This document shows, in pieces, positions 43,722 through 55,990 of a stretch of DNA of 64,000 nt. The DNA comes from Capsicum annuum (lineage: Eukaryota; Streptophyta; Magnoliopsida; Solanales; Solanaceae), in NCBI RefSeq assembly GCF_002878395.1, contig NC_061118.1:132882669-132946668 (forward strand), in the 5' to 3' direction. Within the stretch, counting starts at the first letter, position 1. Every line of letters begins with the position of its first letter. Both the position numbers and the translations under genes were made by a program. Under the pieces are notes generated by a model. That model was not told where the DNA came from. It did no database searches and worked only from the letters and a program-made list of their open reading frames with translations.

Positions 43722-44917
43722 TGTACTAATTTTTTTGTCAAATTTAATTTTTATTTCTTTTAAAGGAAAATAAAATAATTTATAATTAATTTATTTTTTA
43801 AAAAGAAAAATATAAAATTCTCTTATATTTGTTAATTTCTTTGTTGGAGGAAAGATTTTGAACCTGTATAAATAGAATGTCTCTCTTCTCATACAACAAC
43901 GCAATAATATCCACAACATAATCGAGTCTTGTTTAGGAAAAAAATTTCTTTCAATAGATTTTAAATTTTTTAAATATTATTTTCAATATGTATATCATTT
44001 AACTAAAACATATCGATAATATATTTTTTATTAATACTATATTTTTTTGGTCACCTGATCTATCGTCTTCACGATTTGCAAACTATACGTTTTTACATGA
44101 CTTCCTATCAGTTATGAACCCAACAAGTGGTATCAAAGTCTCTGGTTCAATAATTCGATGGTTCAGATTGAAGACACACCAAAATCAAAGTTGCAACCAA
44201 CTTGTTGATAATGAAACATTTTTTTGTCGAAAAAAAAATGTTCAAATACTACATATGAAAATACCTTTCAATCATATTTTCAATAATTTTGTTGCACCAT
44301 CTTTAAAACAAAATCAATATTCATCCAATGCTTATGTATGTGCTTAAACTTGCAACCTCTCTATTTACTTTTAAAGCTTGCTCACTTGGAATGCACAAGG
44401 CTTCAATTATGAATCCATATCAAGTTTAATCATAGTAAGCAATAGTGATATATGACGATCGTGTTTAGAAAGATGATCAAGATTATTTTGTCAGAAAATC
44501 AAGAACAAAAAGAAAGATTTGTTAAGTTTTTATCCCTGATTTTCTTATCAAATTTAAGTCTTACTTTTTCTTGAAAGAAAAGTAAAAATAATATCATAAT
44601 TACTTTTTTACTTTTCCTAAACAAACGAATATAAAATTCTTTCATATTTGCTAATCTCTTTCTTGAAATAAAAGTTAATAGAAGACCTCTTTTCTCATAC
44701 AACGCAACAATATCATAATATAGTCATTAAAGAGTCTTGTTTGGGAGAAATTTTCTCTCAATAAATTTTAAATTTTTTCAGTATTATTTTTAATATATAG
44801 ACCATTTGACTAAACCATCTCAATAATACATTTTTAGTACTATATTTTTTTTTATCATTTTTGTGATTTGCAAATTATAAACTTCTGCATGGCGCTCTAC
44901 CAATTTTGAACCCAACA
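43722..44917 (+). mobile_element. Miniature non-autonomous LTR retrotransposon (TRIM-like), 1.2 kb
   Basis: Two direct repeats of about 400 bp (43722-44125 and 44520-44917) share CTTCTCATACAAC, GAGTCTTGTTT, TTTTAAATTTTTT, GTGATTTGCAAA-type words and the end TGAACCCAACA. Directly after the first copy is TGGTATCAAAGTC (44128-44140), an initiator tRNA-Met PBS (TGGTATCAGAGC) with one change. A purine-rich tract AAGAACAAAAAGAAAGATT (44501-44519) precedes the second copy. The internal 394 bp have no coding capacity. No 5-bp duplication is visible. It is a little larger than classic TRIMs (under 1 kb). Confidence 0.8.
43867..43874 (+). promoter_or_regulatory. TATA box in the first LTR of the miniature element
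   Basis: TATAAATA lies 146 bp into the first LTR. It faces away from the LTP gene. The second LTR has lost this word, which fits decay after insertion. Confidence 0.5.
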
Positions 44918-45109
44918 ATCTCCTATATACCCCACCTTCCATCCTCCACCTACCCCTAAACTAATAGCCAATGAAAATCTGCTATGAAGACGATGCCCTC
45001 CAAAGCATGCGTGGACAAGCTTTTCAAATCCAAAACTTTATCTGTTCTTCTATAGTAAATTATTCTTATTTGCTAATTAAGTGCTCCTCTTAATAATACA
45101 TATCTAATA

Positions 45110-45368
45110 CCCCTTTCCTTCATTTTTTAATGTCATCATGATTTGCTTTTTATCGTCAAATTATATGAATTTTGATCAATATTTTAAAATATATTTTTTC
45201 ATTATATTAAAATAAGAAGGATTGTAACTTATGATATTTTTCATATAATATTCGAATATTTACATTTTGGTTTAAAATATTGAATTAATCTAATTCAATT
45301 AAACTTCAAAGATTAATCAAATTATCTCTCGTAAAACAAATGTGACAAGTAAAAATGAACGGATGGAG
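45110..45368 (-). mobile_element. Stowaway-like MITE, 259 bp, TA duplication
   Basis: The left end CCCCTTTCCTTCATTTTTTA and the right end, read inward, CTCCATCCGTTCATTTTTAC are imperfect inverted repeats, continuing into ...TGTCA on both sides. TA flanks it at 45108-45109 and 45369-45370. No coding. The interior resembles the truncated copy at 18400-18643. Confidence 0.75.
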
Positions 45369-45370
45369 TA

Positions 45371-47706
45371 TTTCTTTTAAGGGCAATTTTCATAAATCCC
45401 ATTAGTTTGTTCTTAATTACATTCTCTCTCCATTTTTCTAATAAATTTTCTCTCTCCCAAATTTTAATTGTTCATATACACAACTGAATGCTAATATACA
45501 TAAGTATCTTATGTATCATAACCAACTTCCTTAATGATATTTAAGGAAATAAATTACGTCTAATAATTATCCAAAATGATATTTAAGAAAATAAATCAAG
45601 TCTAATAATTATCAAATATTGTACCTTATTAATGTGTGATTAATGAATTTCTTAATTATGTAAATTTTTCAAAAAATATATTTCTAAAAGAAAATTTACC
45701 ACATAAATCACCTAAAAAAATTTTAGAACCAAATAAAAAAGACCCCTTATAAAATAAAGAGACATAGAAAAGTTTAAAATGAAAAAAAAATACTCGTATA
45801 AAGAAAATTTTACAACGTAAGTCTATGAAAAATTTTACTACCTAGTCTACATATAAATAAAATTTTACTACTTAAGTATGAAACAGTTTGAAAAAAAAAT
45901 GGATTCCTATAAGATTTGAAGAACATGGCAATAGTGAACCCCAACCCTTATATATATGGGTTTGCAAAATATACATCTCATGCATCACATATACATAACA
46001 ATATAAAAAAAAAATTGAAAAACATAAAGTTAACACATCATATACATGCCTAACATTCTTTCATACACAAAATACTACTATATATATAGGTTGAAATACA
46101 CACAGCTCGTCTTGTCTAATAGAGCCATATACATAATTGTTCTATGTATAACACTATTTATGCATAACATATACATAACTCTGTAATGTATATGACCTGA
46201 AATTAAACAGCTCAACAGTGTCTGTTTCAATACATATACATGACAAATTTATGTATATGGGTTGAAATAAAACGTTGAACAAATGACATTACTACAAATA
46301 TATACATAACTTACTATGTATCATAGTTCAAAATAAAAATATGGATTTACTAAGTAATCTGACCATATATATAAAAAAATTAATATATAAGAAGGCGCCT
46401 CTAACACTATACATAACTAATTTATGTAAACAACAAAACACTCTTGTATAACAATGTATAAGAATGTGTAAATCGATAAAAAGATATAGATTCAGCAACA
46501 AATCACTATACCTTTGGAAGACGCAGTCGTGATTCTTCACTTTTTATCTTACTTGAAGATTTAGCAAAGACTTCTTAGAGCCTGTACGAGCAACTTCCCT
46601 CGACTTCTTCATCTTGATGGGGTCGTTTTGGTGTTACGTCTATTTTATCTAAAACTCAGACCAGACTCCGTTACTATGCTTAAGTTTTGATAATTACGCA
46701 CATGCAACAAGTAACTCGTAGATTTTTTATTTAGTAAAGTTGAACAAATTAAGAAATTAAACTAAACTCAAAAATAAATTGAAAAAGATAGATGATGTTC
46801 AATAATTTGATAAGATAAGGTTTGTAAATTTAAACCTTGAAACCTCATAATTATGTTTGCTTGATTTTAGGCATATTATGAAGGTGTGATATGTATATTG
46901 AGGTTGGAGAGAGAAAATGTAAAAAATGAAATATTTGTAATTAGTTTTGGTAGATGAGATTTTATGTAATAATAGAAAGTTAAAATGTATATTTATGTAA
47001 ATTTTCCTTCTTTTAATACATTTGATCTCTCTAATTTGTTGACATGTTCCTCTTAATGTTACCATCTTTAATGGGCGAGTCGGGTCTGATATGAATGATT
47101 TGAAAACAGATAAAATATTTTAGCTAAAAAAAGAAATGACATAATACATAGAGTTTGGGGCTAAAAGGGACAGTTTTTCGAGCCTAGGAGTCAAAACATA
47201 CAATTCTTTTTTTCATGTAACAAAACGGACAGTTTGCTCGAAAATGAGCAAACTACAACTAACACCATTTGTCAAACGTTTGTTGAGAAAAAAATATTAA
47301 TAGAGTTTGTTCAAAAATGAGCAAACCACATTTTTGTAAATCCTCCTTTTTAATAGTTTGCCCATTTGTGTGCAAAGTACTTTTATTTGGACCAACTGTG
47401 ATTCTTCAACTGAGAGATTCGACTGATAATTGATTAAACATCACACTATTAATATTCTTGAATTTTTCACTTCAATTTTTAAGAAATGATACACTTTTTT
47501 CATGAATAAAATATTTATATAATAGATAAATTGAATTCTAAATTTTTTTTATATAATTGAATTTTTTTATAGTGTTAAACATTAGCATCTCTAATTTTAA
47601 ATTATGAATTTAAAAAATATAGATAGCAAAATATAGTTTACAAAAATTAAAAATTGTATTAAAAAATGATTAGCAAATAATTACGTAGATGAAGTAAAAT
47701 GAACAA
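45371..47706. other. AT-rich intergenic DNA with short repeats, no gene established
   Basis: At 45810-45890 the word AAAATTTTAC(A/T)AC recurs three times at about 30-bp spacing. 45950-46500 is dense in ATACATA words. On the minus strand near 46612 a short frame MKKSREVARTGSKKSLLNLQ is followed by GTAAG and could be a first exon, but nothing downstream supports it. Two hairpin-forming words occur at 47232-47253 and 47305-47326. Confidence 0.45.
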
Positions 47707-48474
47707 TGTTGACACCTAATTTTCTCCCTCCACATTTTCAATTAGTTTTTGAATTTCTCAATTTTAAATAATTTAAAAATATTTATTTTAGTTATTTTAA
47801 AATAAATTTCAACCATACCTTTTGAATTTAGGTGAAATTAATATGTTTAGTGTTTAATTATACAGGACTATACAATTATCAATTAAAGAAAATTCTTTAG
47901 AATTTATTCAGAGTGAAAAATTTGATGAAATTGCAAATACTTTACTTTTTCCAAGATTGATTGAAAATAAGAAATTAATGACATAATTTATTTCTTAGTT
48001 TTTAAGCAAAAAATAGTTGTGCTTTTATTAAATATTTATTTTAAAATTATTAAATTTGAGAAATTTGTTAAATTAATTAGTAGATAATTTCGCCTAACTT
48101 TATCCAAATTTATTCAATTGTGGCTATTTTATTAATATAAAATGACCATAATTAGAAGTTAATAATTGTTGTTTTATTAACCAGCCCATTCTCCTTAGCC
48201 CATACAACACCCCTACCTTCTTTTTTTTTTTTTAAAATTTATGTTTTGCTCTAGGCCAGCCCAACCAACACTTCCCTCAGCCCAGTTGGCCAACCCGGCC
48301 CACACCCTTATAATTTCTCCTTTACCCTCAGACAAACACCGACACCGACAAAACCCTTTCCCGTAACGACAATACAACAACAGCAACACTAACCAATAAT
48401 TGTTCAACGACAACAACTCCAGTAAGCCCTAGCCGCCCCTCAATTTTACTCTTTTATCCCCGTTGTACGACCAT

Positions 48475-48628
48475 TTTCGGCTAAGGTTTCATCTACCTTC
48501 CCCTTGCTCAGACTATGTTCACTCGTTTTTGGCAAGAAGCCAATGGGTATGTTTCGGCTAAGGTTTCATCTACCTTCCCCTTTCTCAGACTATGTTCACT
48601 CATTTTTGGCAAGAAGCCAATGGGTACG
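48475..48628 (+). repeat. 77-bp tandem duplication upstream of the LTR TATA box
   Basis: TTTCGGCTAAGGTTTCATCT ... TTTTTGGCAAGAAGCCAATG occurs twice, at about 48475-48551 and 48552-48628, with only a few differences. It lies 100-260 bp upstream of the TATA box, a place typical of LTR enhancers. Confidence 0.85.
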
Positions 48629-48732
48629 TACCTCTTTGCCCGTGGATCTCCAATTTCCCAAGAAAATCAATTCAAAATCCCATTTTTCAAATTCGAAACC
48701 CTAAATTCCCTCCCCCTCCCCCAAGGTTCCCC

Positions 48733-48740
48733 TATAAATA
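48733..48740 (+). promoter_or_regulatory. TATA box of the long plus-strand LTR
   Basis: TATAAATA in CCCCTATAAATAGATAG, about 1 kb into the LTR and right after the tandem duplication. The expected transcript start is near 48765. Confidence 0.65.
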
Positions 48741-50218
48741 GATAGTGAAGGGAAGGGTGAAGGGAGAGGATTGACGAAAAAAATTTGGGGATTTTGGAGG
48801 CGCATGCTTCTAAACTCACGCAATCGAAATTCTCGAAGAACACAATTCGAAAAAATCAACTTCGGATGAAATTATTTTAAGTTCCTACGGATTGAAATCA
48901 AATTAAGTATTGGAAGTTTCATCGTAAAGCCTCGTAATCCCGGTTCGTTGCCCAAAAACGGATAATTCCTTTACTCTTTTATCTCTTTAGATTCTAGTTG
49001 TGTTGAATGAATGATTTATGGATTCATTCGATTGGTAGTAGGCCGTTGAAAAATGTAGAGTTTTTTTGAAAGTTGCTTCGTTGTGAATCCGCGGGAACGT
49101 TGACACGCCTAAAATCAAGTTTTGTTTGTTATAGAGAGAGATTCTTTGCAGCAAACTATTAAGTTTGTTGTCATAGCGATTTGTTTCTTTAGATTCATAT
49201 AATAAAAGCATATTTGTTGTTAAGTAATAGTTTGAGATGGATCTTGAATGCTTGGCTGTTTAAGTAATCGTTTGATCGTTTCTGTTTCAGATTTTAAACA
49301 CATACTTTTTCTCTTAGTTTTCTTAGTAAAAAATGGTTGAAATCACTGAAGGTTTTTTAAATAAATTTTATAAATTTCAGTGTGGTGGTTTGAAGCTTTC
49401 TTCAAGACCAAGAGGGTTCTTTGTAAATCTATCAAGTTTATCAAATATACAAACATATGAGGTGTTTTGATTGTAGAACAGTTTCGGAAGTTTGATTTTT
49501 AAACATTCCTCCCTATCCTGGCAGTTTCTTTTCAAGACAAATTTTTACTGTTGTGGTTGTTGCAAGCTGAAATTACCCCTTCACTTCCATTAGTTTGAAC
49601 TAAAAAATAATTATAACCATGAGTTTATGCGTTTGGTCACTAAGTTGCTGCACTTTCGTTTAAACAATGATGGGTTGATTACCTGGGATGTCTTAAAAAC
49701 AAATTTGGAGTTTGCTTTTGTTTCTGATAAAAAATGTCCAGTGTGTAAAAATCTAAAGCTTGCTTGTCTATTAAATCTAGCTCGACTTTATTCATTATTT
49801 TTTTTTTAGAGATTTTACACTCCGATTTGTGTTTATTTGAAACACTTGATTGAAGTTTATTGCACTGTTGTTGTCTGACTAATACCCCGTCATGTCAATA
49901 TCCTATCTTTCTGGATCTTGTATGTACTATGTCAGTTTTGTACGTTGGATACTTTCTTGACTTTTGAACCCATTAAAAAGTAATATTTTGCATCTTTTAC
50001 CGTTGACCTCGCTTATACGGCATTGAAATGATGGCTAGAACAAAAAGAGTGTAGTCACTCGCCTGAGTTTGAGTGGGGATCAATTTTTGATTAATTTTAT
50101 ATTTAAATAATTAAAAAAAATAAAAAAAATTAAAAGAAGGATTTTTTTCTTCCTTCATCTTTTTAATTTTTTTTTTAAAATATAAAAATAATAACTTTTT
50201 TTTTTTTAAAAAAACCCT

Positions 50219-50710
50219 TCCCCCCTCCATTTAGCCCGTCCCCCCCCCCCCCCCTCCAACCAACCCCATCCCATCCCTTTTTATAAAATGATTTTTAAAA
50301 AATTTAAAAATATTAAAATAAAAAAAATAGAAAAAAGATCTTCTTTTCCTCCATCTTTTTAATTTAAAAATATTTTTAAAAATTTAAAAATAATATATAT
50401 ATTTTTTAAAAACCTTCCCCACTCTACCCCAGCTCGTCTTCACCCCCCCCCCCCCCCCCCCCCCCTCCGTCTCCATCTCACCCCAACCCTTCCACCCCAC
50501 CCCAACACCTATTCAGCCCTTCCTCACCCTAGCCCGTCCCTACCCCCACGCTAGCCCGTCCCAACCCCCCACATCCCACCAGCCCCTTCCAACCTTTCCC
50601 AACCCCTACCCCAGCCCGTCCTCAACCCCTACACCTCACCAGCCTCTCCCCACCCCATCGACAGCCCCCTCACCCCACCTCAACACTCTTTCAGGCCCCC
50701 CCAACATGTT
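50219..50710 (+). repeat. C-rich low-complexity block with two long poly-C runs
   Basis: Runs of about 15 C (50240-50254) and 23 C (50443-50465) lie in a block made of words such as CCCAACCCCTACCCCAGCCCG and AGCCCGTCC. The flanks are AT-rich. On the minus strand this gives many G runs. Long homopolymers may be imprecise in an assembly. Confidence 0.85.
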
Positions 50711-51153
50711 CACTTTTTATTTTCATTTTCTCTCTCAATTCAATTCTTTTCATTTTTTTAAATTAAAATTTAAATGTGAAATCTTTTTATTTTTTGGGGG
50801 ATTAAAATTAAAATTTAAATTGAAAGTGAGTGATAGTGAGTATTGAAAAATATTAGTAAATTTTGCTTGAAAAAAATTAAACTTTTTGTGAATTTGTTAA
50901 AAATATTCAAATTTAAAAATAAAAAATTTATCATGTTTGTATATATGAATTTATAGTTAAAAAGTTAAATTAGTTGGAGAAGAATTTTAATTATTTGGAA
51001 TGGGTTTGATGTTTAATTTGTGAGCAAAAATAAAAACATGATTATTCAAAATTTTCTACAATTTATAAAATTTTCTTATTTAATTAAATTAATTTTAATA
51101 TTTAATTTACTATGTAGCATTTTAAAAATGATTTGAAATTTAATGTAATACAT

Positions 51154-51180
51154 TTATTATTATTATTATTATTATTATTT
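51154..51180 (+). repeat. (ATT)n microsatellite
   Basis: About nine ATT units in a row. It is followed at about 51190-51225 by repeated GACGTG(T/G)CAG words. Confidence 0.85.
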
Positions 51181-52812
51181 TTAAATAACGTGTCAAATGA
51201 CGTGACAGACGTGTCAGACGTGGCAGTTGACGTGGGGGAGAGTGTGTTACACTCACCAAAAAGAGTTTAAAATGTTGCATTTTAGTGGGTTCAGATGACA
51301 AACATGTAAGTAGAAATGTCCAACTTACAAAACCGACATAGTACAGGAGTCCAGAAGGTCATTTTGCCTTTTTAGAATATGATAAAGTTCATTTTTAAAA
51401 AAAATCTTACTCTTGAGTGTGAACTGGTCACTAATCCTTATCTCCTTTATTCTGCATATGGAACTTTGATCGAGTCCATTGGACTCTTCCCCGTGCCTAC
51501 ATATTCCTAGTGGGGCCTTAGCCCAACTATATCTCGAGTCAACCCCATGCTAAAGTCCTAAACGGACTGATATATACTGGTATCCGTCATATATACAAGA
51601 TTTATAGGTCAAAGGTGGCTAATATAAGCCAAGATATAATGTATGATAAAGTTGGACACAGATTTTTATATGCTGATATACAACGCATATACAGAAAGAC
51701 ACAGAAAATCATGGCTGATATACATATAGTATACATTGCAGAAAGATGACCCAAAGTCCATAATTTAAAGCCCAAAAGGTGGACAGATTTATTAATGGGC
51801 CAATTAAGGGTCCAACTTTAATTCTTGTATTCATTTTTTTAAAGATTATAATTTATCATTGTTTATTTGTATTAACTAACCTTTAAATCAATTAATCTAG
51901 GTAAATTTTCTAAGGTATTGTAATTTTATTTTATCTTAATGTTCTTTTGCTTAATTCATAATTCTTTTTTTTCTTAATATTATCTTGTCTAAAACAGATT
52001 AAATTGGTTCCTTCGATTTCCTTAAAATGAGTCTTCTAAAAGTGAGTATTTTATCCTAAGATGATATTCATTTTGTTCATACGACTCTTAGTTTATTTTA
52101 GATTAAAGTAATTTTCTCCAAACCTAAGAAACTAATTTGTTTGAAAATTAACGTTTCAAAACATTAGCAAAGCACTTTTGATTTGATACTCTCTTAGCAT
52201 TTTTCTCCAAAAGGTATTATCTATAACAAAATTGACTTTTCTATAATAATTATCAATAATAAGAAAACAACTATACAATCTTCTTCTTTTTTCAATAATA
52301 AGAAAATAATTACAATAATAAGAAAATAATTATACAACCTTCTTCTTTTTTCATAAAGACAAAAAATATTTTCCTCTTGAATCCAAAGAAAAAATTGCAA
52401 CTTAAGTGTAATTCAAATAGAATGTTTCTCTTTTGAATGAATAAATATCATGTTTAAATAAATAATTTTAATATTTTCTATAAAATCAAGTCTTTGCAAC
52501 AATTAGCCACTTTTAATTAATCAAGTTAGTTATTTCTGGTAGACCGTTTTAAACGAACGCCCCTAAGTGTCTTAAAAACCTTCTTAGGGCGTTAATTGTA
52601 TTCTTACCCATTTTCTCTAATTTTAAAGGTTTATTTCTGTTTTTGAACCTTTGAAACCTTTTTAAGTTTTTCTTGATTTTTCTATAAGAATCAAGTGGCG
52701 ACTGTGAATTTCTCAAATCATTTCAAAATTTTCATGAATATTTTGAAATAGTTTTAAGAGGGTCAAAACATTTTCTTTTTTAGATGAAATCCAAAAAAGG
52801 ATAAAACAGAAA

Positions 52813-52830
52813 TGACGACTCTGCTGGGGA
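52813..52830 (+). other. Primer binding site (tRNA-Arg) of the plus-strand long-LTR element
   Basis: TGACGACTCTGCTGGGGA differs at few positions from TGGCGACTCCACTGGGGA, the complement of the 3' end of plant tRNA-Arg(ACG) as I know it. It begins five bases after the LTR end, as in the minus-strand element at 63191. Confidence 0.75.
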
Positions 52831-52848
52831 TTTAACTAGGTTCTAACC

Positions 52849-53130
52849 TGTAATACCCCGTGCCTAAATGCCACTGTACTACATACGACTCATGCCCTTG
52901 AGTCGTACATGCAACATACGAGTCGTATGGAGGTGTTACTAGTCTTAAGTTTAGACTCATATGTTGACTAGTGTATACTCTCTTAGATCCTGCCAAGCTT
53001 ACGAGTCAGGAGGCCTATTCGTACCTTCACCATACGAGTCGTATGGTTGACTCGTATAGACTGGCGAACAAATTTTGGAATGTTGAGTTAAAAGGTTTTT
53101 TGGTCTTTTTCCCTCTATTAACTCCCAACC
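52849..53130 (+). repeat. Fragment of a Tekay-like LTR between the two long-LTR elements
   Basis: It starts TGTAATACCCCG and is full of TACGAGTCGTATGG and CGACTCAT words, as in the LTRs at 1215 and 7606. It is cut at 53131 by the minus-strand element, whose insertion therefore came later. Confidence 0.7.
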
Positions 53131-55619
53131 TGTTTTGCCCCTTTTCGATTCGAAGGGTTGAAAAACACTTGGTTTTGACTATTTAAACCATTTCAAAATT
53201 TTAATGAAAAGTTTGAAACAGTTTAAGAATTTACAGAGTCGCCAGTTGAAAAATTAATTTTTTGAAAAGAAAATGATTAAGGAAAAATTGTCTTCAAGAT
53301 TTGTGCAAAATAAATTTTGATGACTTAGGAGGATTTTAACTAAGTCTAAGAAAGCTAAAAAAACAATTAGCATATAAAGGGGAAAGGGGGAGACTAAAAG
53401 ACTTAGGCCATAAGGCCCAAATCCACAAACCCCGCCCTAAGCTAATTTGGAATTTTGACCCATTTTCACCAGTTCTAATCTAAATACTTGGGCTTTTGAC
53501 CCATAACTTGTCTTAAACTATCTTTTTGGACCTTTGGAACCCAAAATCTGCTTCACATATATTAGATTACAACTTTGACTTCGAGGCCCCAAATGAATGA
53601 ATAAATAAATAACTAAATGAATAAGTAAAGAATAAGACAATAATAAAAATTGAAACTTTTCAAGTCTCTTAGCGACCTTATCAATGGGTTTTGACCCATT
53701 TTTCTTCTTCTTCCATCTTCTTCCATCTTCTTGCACCCGCACGCCATATAATCAACTTTGGACTCAAACTTCAGACTTGACTAAAAAAGGTGGGCCTTAT
53801 TAGTCCATTACGAAATGTAAGAGTAATGGAATCCGTTTGGACTCCAAAGCAGATTCATGCAAAGAAAGAGATAAAAAGAAAAGAATTAACATGTGTTCGA
53901 AAATTCTACACTTAATAGATAAATAATGAGATGAAAAAAATAACATTCTCAACCATAAAGAAATAGTAAACTGTGATATCAAAGCAAACCAAATTATCCA
54001 ATGAAAAGAAAATTAATCCATCTCTTAAATAATCTTACAAAAAATTGAATCTAGCATAATATAATTAATTAGCCATTGAAAAAAAACGTGGATCCACAAG
54101 CATAGTTGCTTAAAATTTAAAAAAATATTTCCTATATATTAACACATATTTGCACCAAATACTATGATATGATAAAGTGTAAGACATGTTTTCATTAAAG
54201 AAAGAAAAGGGGAATGAGCAAGAGATTGGAAAATCTTTCGTAGCACCTCAGATATGAAAGACAAGACGTACTAATGCAACAACACTTTTTCAATACAAAG
54301 TGGAGTCAATCAACATATCTAAAACTTGAAGAAAATTTCATGGTAGTATGTGAATAACAATGTTACGTCTAAATGCACAAAAATACTTTAAGAAGTAAAT
54401 CAATAAGCGAAGTGAAGCAAATTGCATACATTAAACATGTTTGAAAAATTATATTCAAAGACAAGATAAGAAAAATCATAAAAGATTAATTGTAAGAAAA
54501 GTGTCCAATTATGCCAACTCCTATTTTAGTTTTATACTCTTTCAACAAAATCTATAATTCTAACAAATTTTTAATTTAAAAAAGAGAAAATCAAAGATGA
54601 TTTTCACCTTGAAGACGAGTAAATCATGACCACAAACATATATATAAAAAATTATGACATATAAACATGGAGAAAAATAACTCTTTAATAAAAAGAATCA
54701 AAAATCGGCAAAGGAGTTGGATCTTAAGAGTAGCACTTAAATTACAATTTTTACATGTGAATGAGCGAACTATCACGTGTATGTCAAAGTGGTCAACTTT
54801 AACCTTAAGTGGTGATTGACAAGTTGCTAGGCCACAAACATAGCACACTATGATATGCCTTTCAAAAATAATACCATATCCCTAGGTACAAGTAACTCAC
54901 TACTTCGAATTGAGAAATAAATTCACATACCCTTAACAATAGTAACTATTTTTTCGACATAAAGGAAACAACTTTACATGCTAAAAGCAAACATATCCAC
55001 CAATAAAAAATTTAAACAAGGCATGAGTACGTATTTTAATCAAGCAAAGATCGAAACTTTATCCATCTAATTTATTAAGGCGAAACAAACAATAGTGACT
55101 ATTCTTTTTCGACATAAAGGAAACAACTTTACATGAAAAAAGTGAACAGGCATGAGTACATTTTTTAATCAAGCGATGATCAAAACTTTGTCCATCTGAT
55201 CATAATAATCAAACAAGAAAGCCAAAGAAATATGTTCTACTATTTTTAGATTTTATACCATGAACATAAAAAATAGCCATAATATTGATATCACAACATC
55301 CTATGGCCTTCAAGGCCATCTACATCAAACAATCACAGCAAACAAAATTACAACTATACAACTACGAAACTAGGAAGAAGGAGATGAAGAAGAAAATGAT
55401 AACAAAACTAAAAGGGAAAGGCGTGTTTACCTTTTTCAGAGCAGCACAACAGGAATTCAAACTTTTATTCGGAGTCTTGATCACCATCGAAAAGTAATTT
55501 TTCAAAAACCTCAATTATCCTACCACTTGAAATTTTTTTTACTAAAAAAAAATATTTAATTCTTTGCTCAAAAATTTTTTCCACTCTTTGAGACTTGGTT
55601 TTCTACCAAAATAGTAGTA

Positions 55620-55630
55620 CTATTTATAGA
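55620..55630 (-). promoter_or_regulatory. TATA box of the LARD-like LTR
   Basis: On the minus strand TCTATAAATAG, about 0.9 kb into the LTR. It lies 100-360 bp downstream of the GAGGTGGAATTG tandem repeats. This layout parallels the plus-strand LTR (repeats, then TATA). Confidence 0.65.
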
Positions 55631-55734
55631 AAAGAATGAGGATTCAATTTTTTTTATCCACCAATGTGGGAGAAAGAATTTAGGGATGTTTTGGAAATTT
55701 AAAATTGAGAAAAAGATTTGTTGGAGGATAAGAT

Positions 55735-55990
55735 GAGGTGGAATTGTACAATCTATTACAAATTTGAAATCCAAAATTTGAATTTCAAAAATGATAAAAG
55801 AATAAGGTTGAGGTGGAATTGTATAATCTTGAATTTCAAAAATGAAAAAAAGAATAAGGTTGAGGTGGAATTGTACAATTTAGTACAAATTTTAAAATAA
55901 AAATGAAAAAAAGGATAATGTTGAGGTGGAATTGTACAATCTAGTACAAGTTTGAAATTCAAAAATGGAAAAGGAATATGGTTGGGTAGA
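55735..55990 (-). repeat. Four-copy 52-75 bp tandem repeat upstream of the LARD TATA box
   Basis: On the plus strand GAGGTGGAATTGTACAAT begins at about 55735, 55810, 55862 and 55923. Each is followed by AGTACAA, TTTGAAAT and CAAAAATG-like words. Spacing 75, 52 and 61. Confidence 0.85.

Larger units (their letters stand above)
47707..52808 (+). repeat. Very long LTR (about 5.1 kb), plus strand, tRNA-Arg PBS class
   Basis: It starts TGTTGACACCTAATTTTCTC and ends GGATAAAACA, five bases before a tRNA-Arg-type PBS. The end block (CAAGTGGCGACTGTGAATTT ... AAAACA) also closes the minus-strand LTR at 53131. It contains a 77-bp duplication, a TATA box at 48733, a C-rich block (50219-50710) and an (ATT)n run, some of which may be later insertions. 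LTRs of this size are known from Tat/Ogre elements. The interior after the PBS is lost: only about 18 bp remain before another LTR fragment. Confidence 0.7.

Noticed and set aside
46545..46625. Short minus-strand frame followed by GTAAG, resembling a first exon
   Set aside because: Only 20 codons and no downstream exon could be matched, so it is not reported as a gene.
48504..48745. Two overlapping 66-76 codon frames with repeated peptide text
   Set aside because: The repetition comes from the 77-bp DNA duplication in the LTR U3 region, upstream of the TATA box.
50040..51290. Possible nested transposon bounded by GAGTGT...ACTC words
   Set aside because: Both ends carry a similar short palindromic word, but I cannot show terminal repeats or a target duplication.
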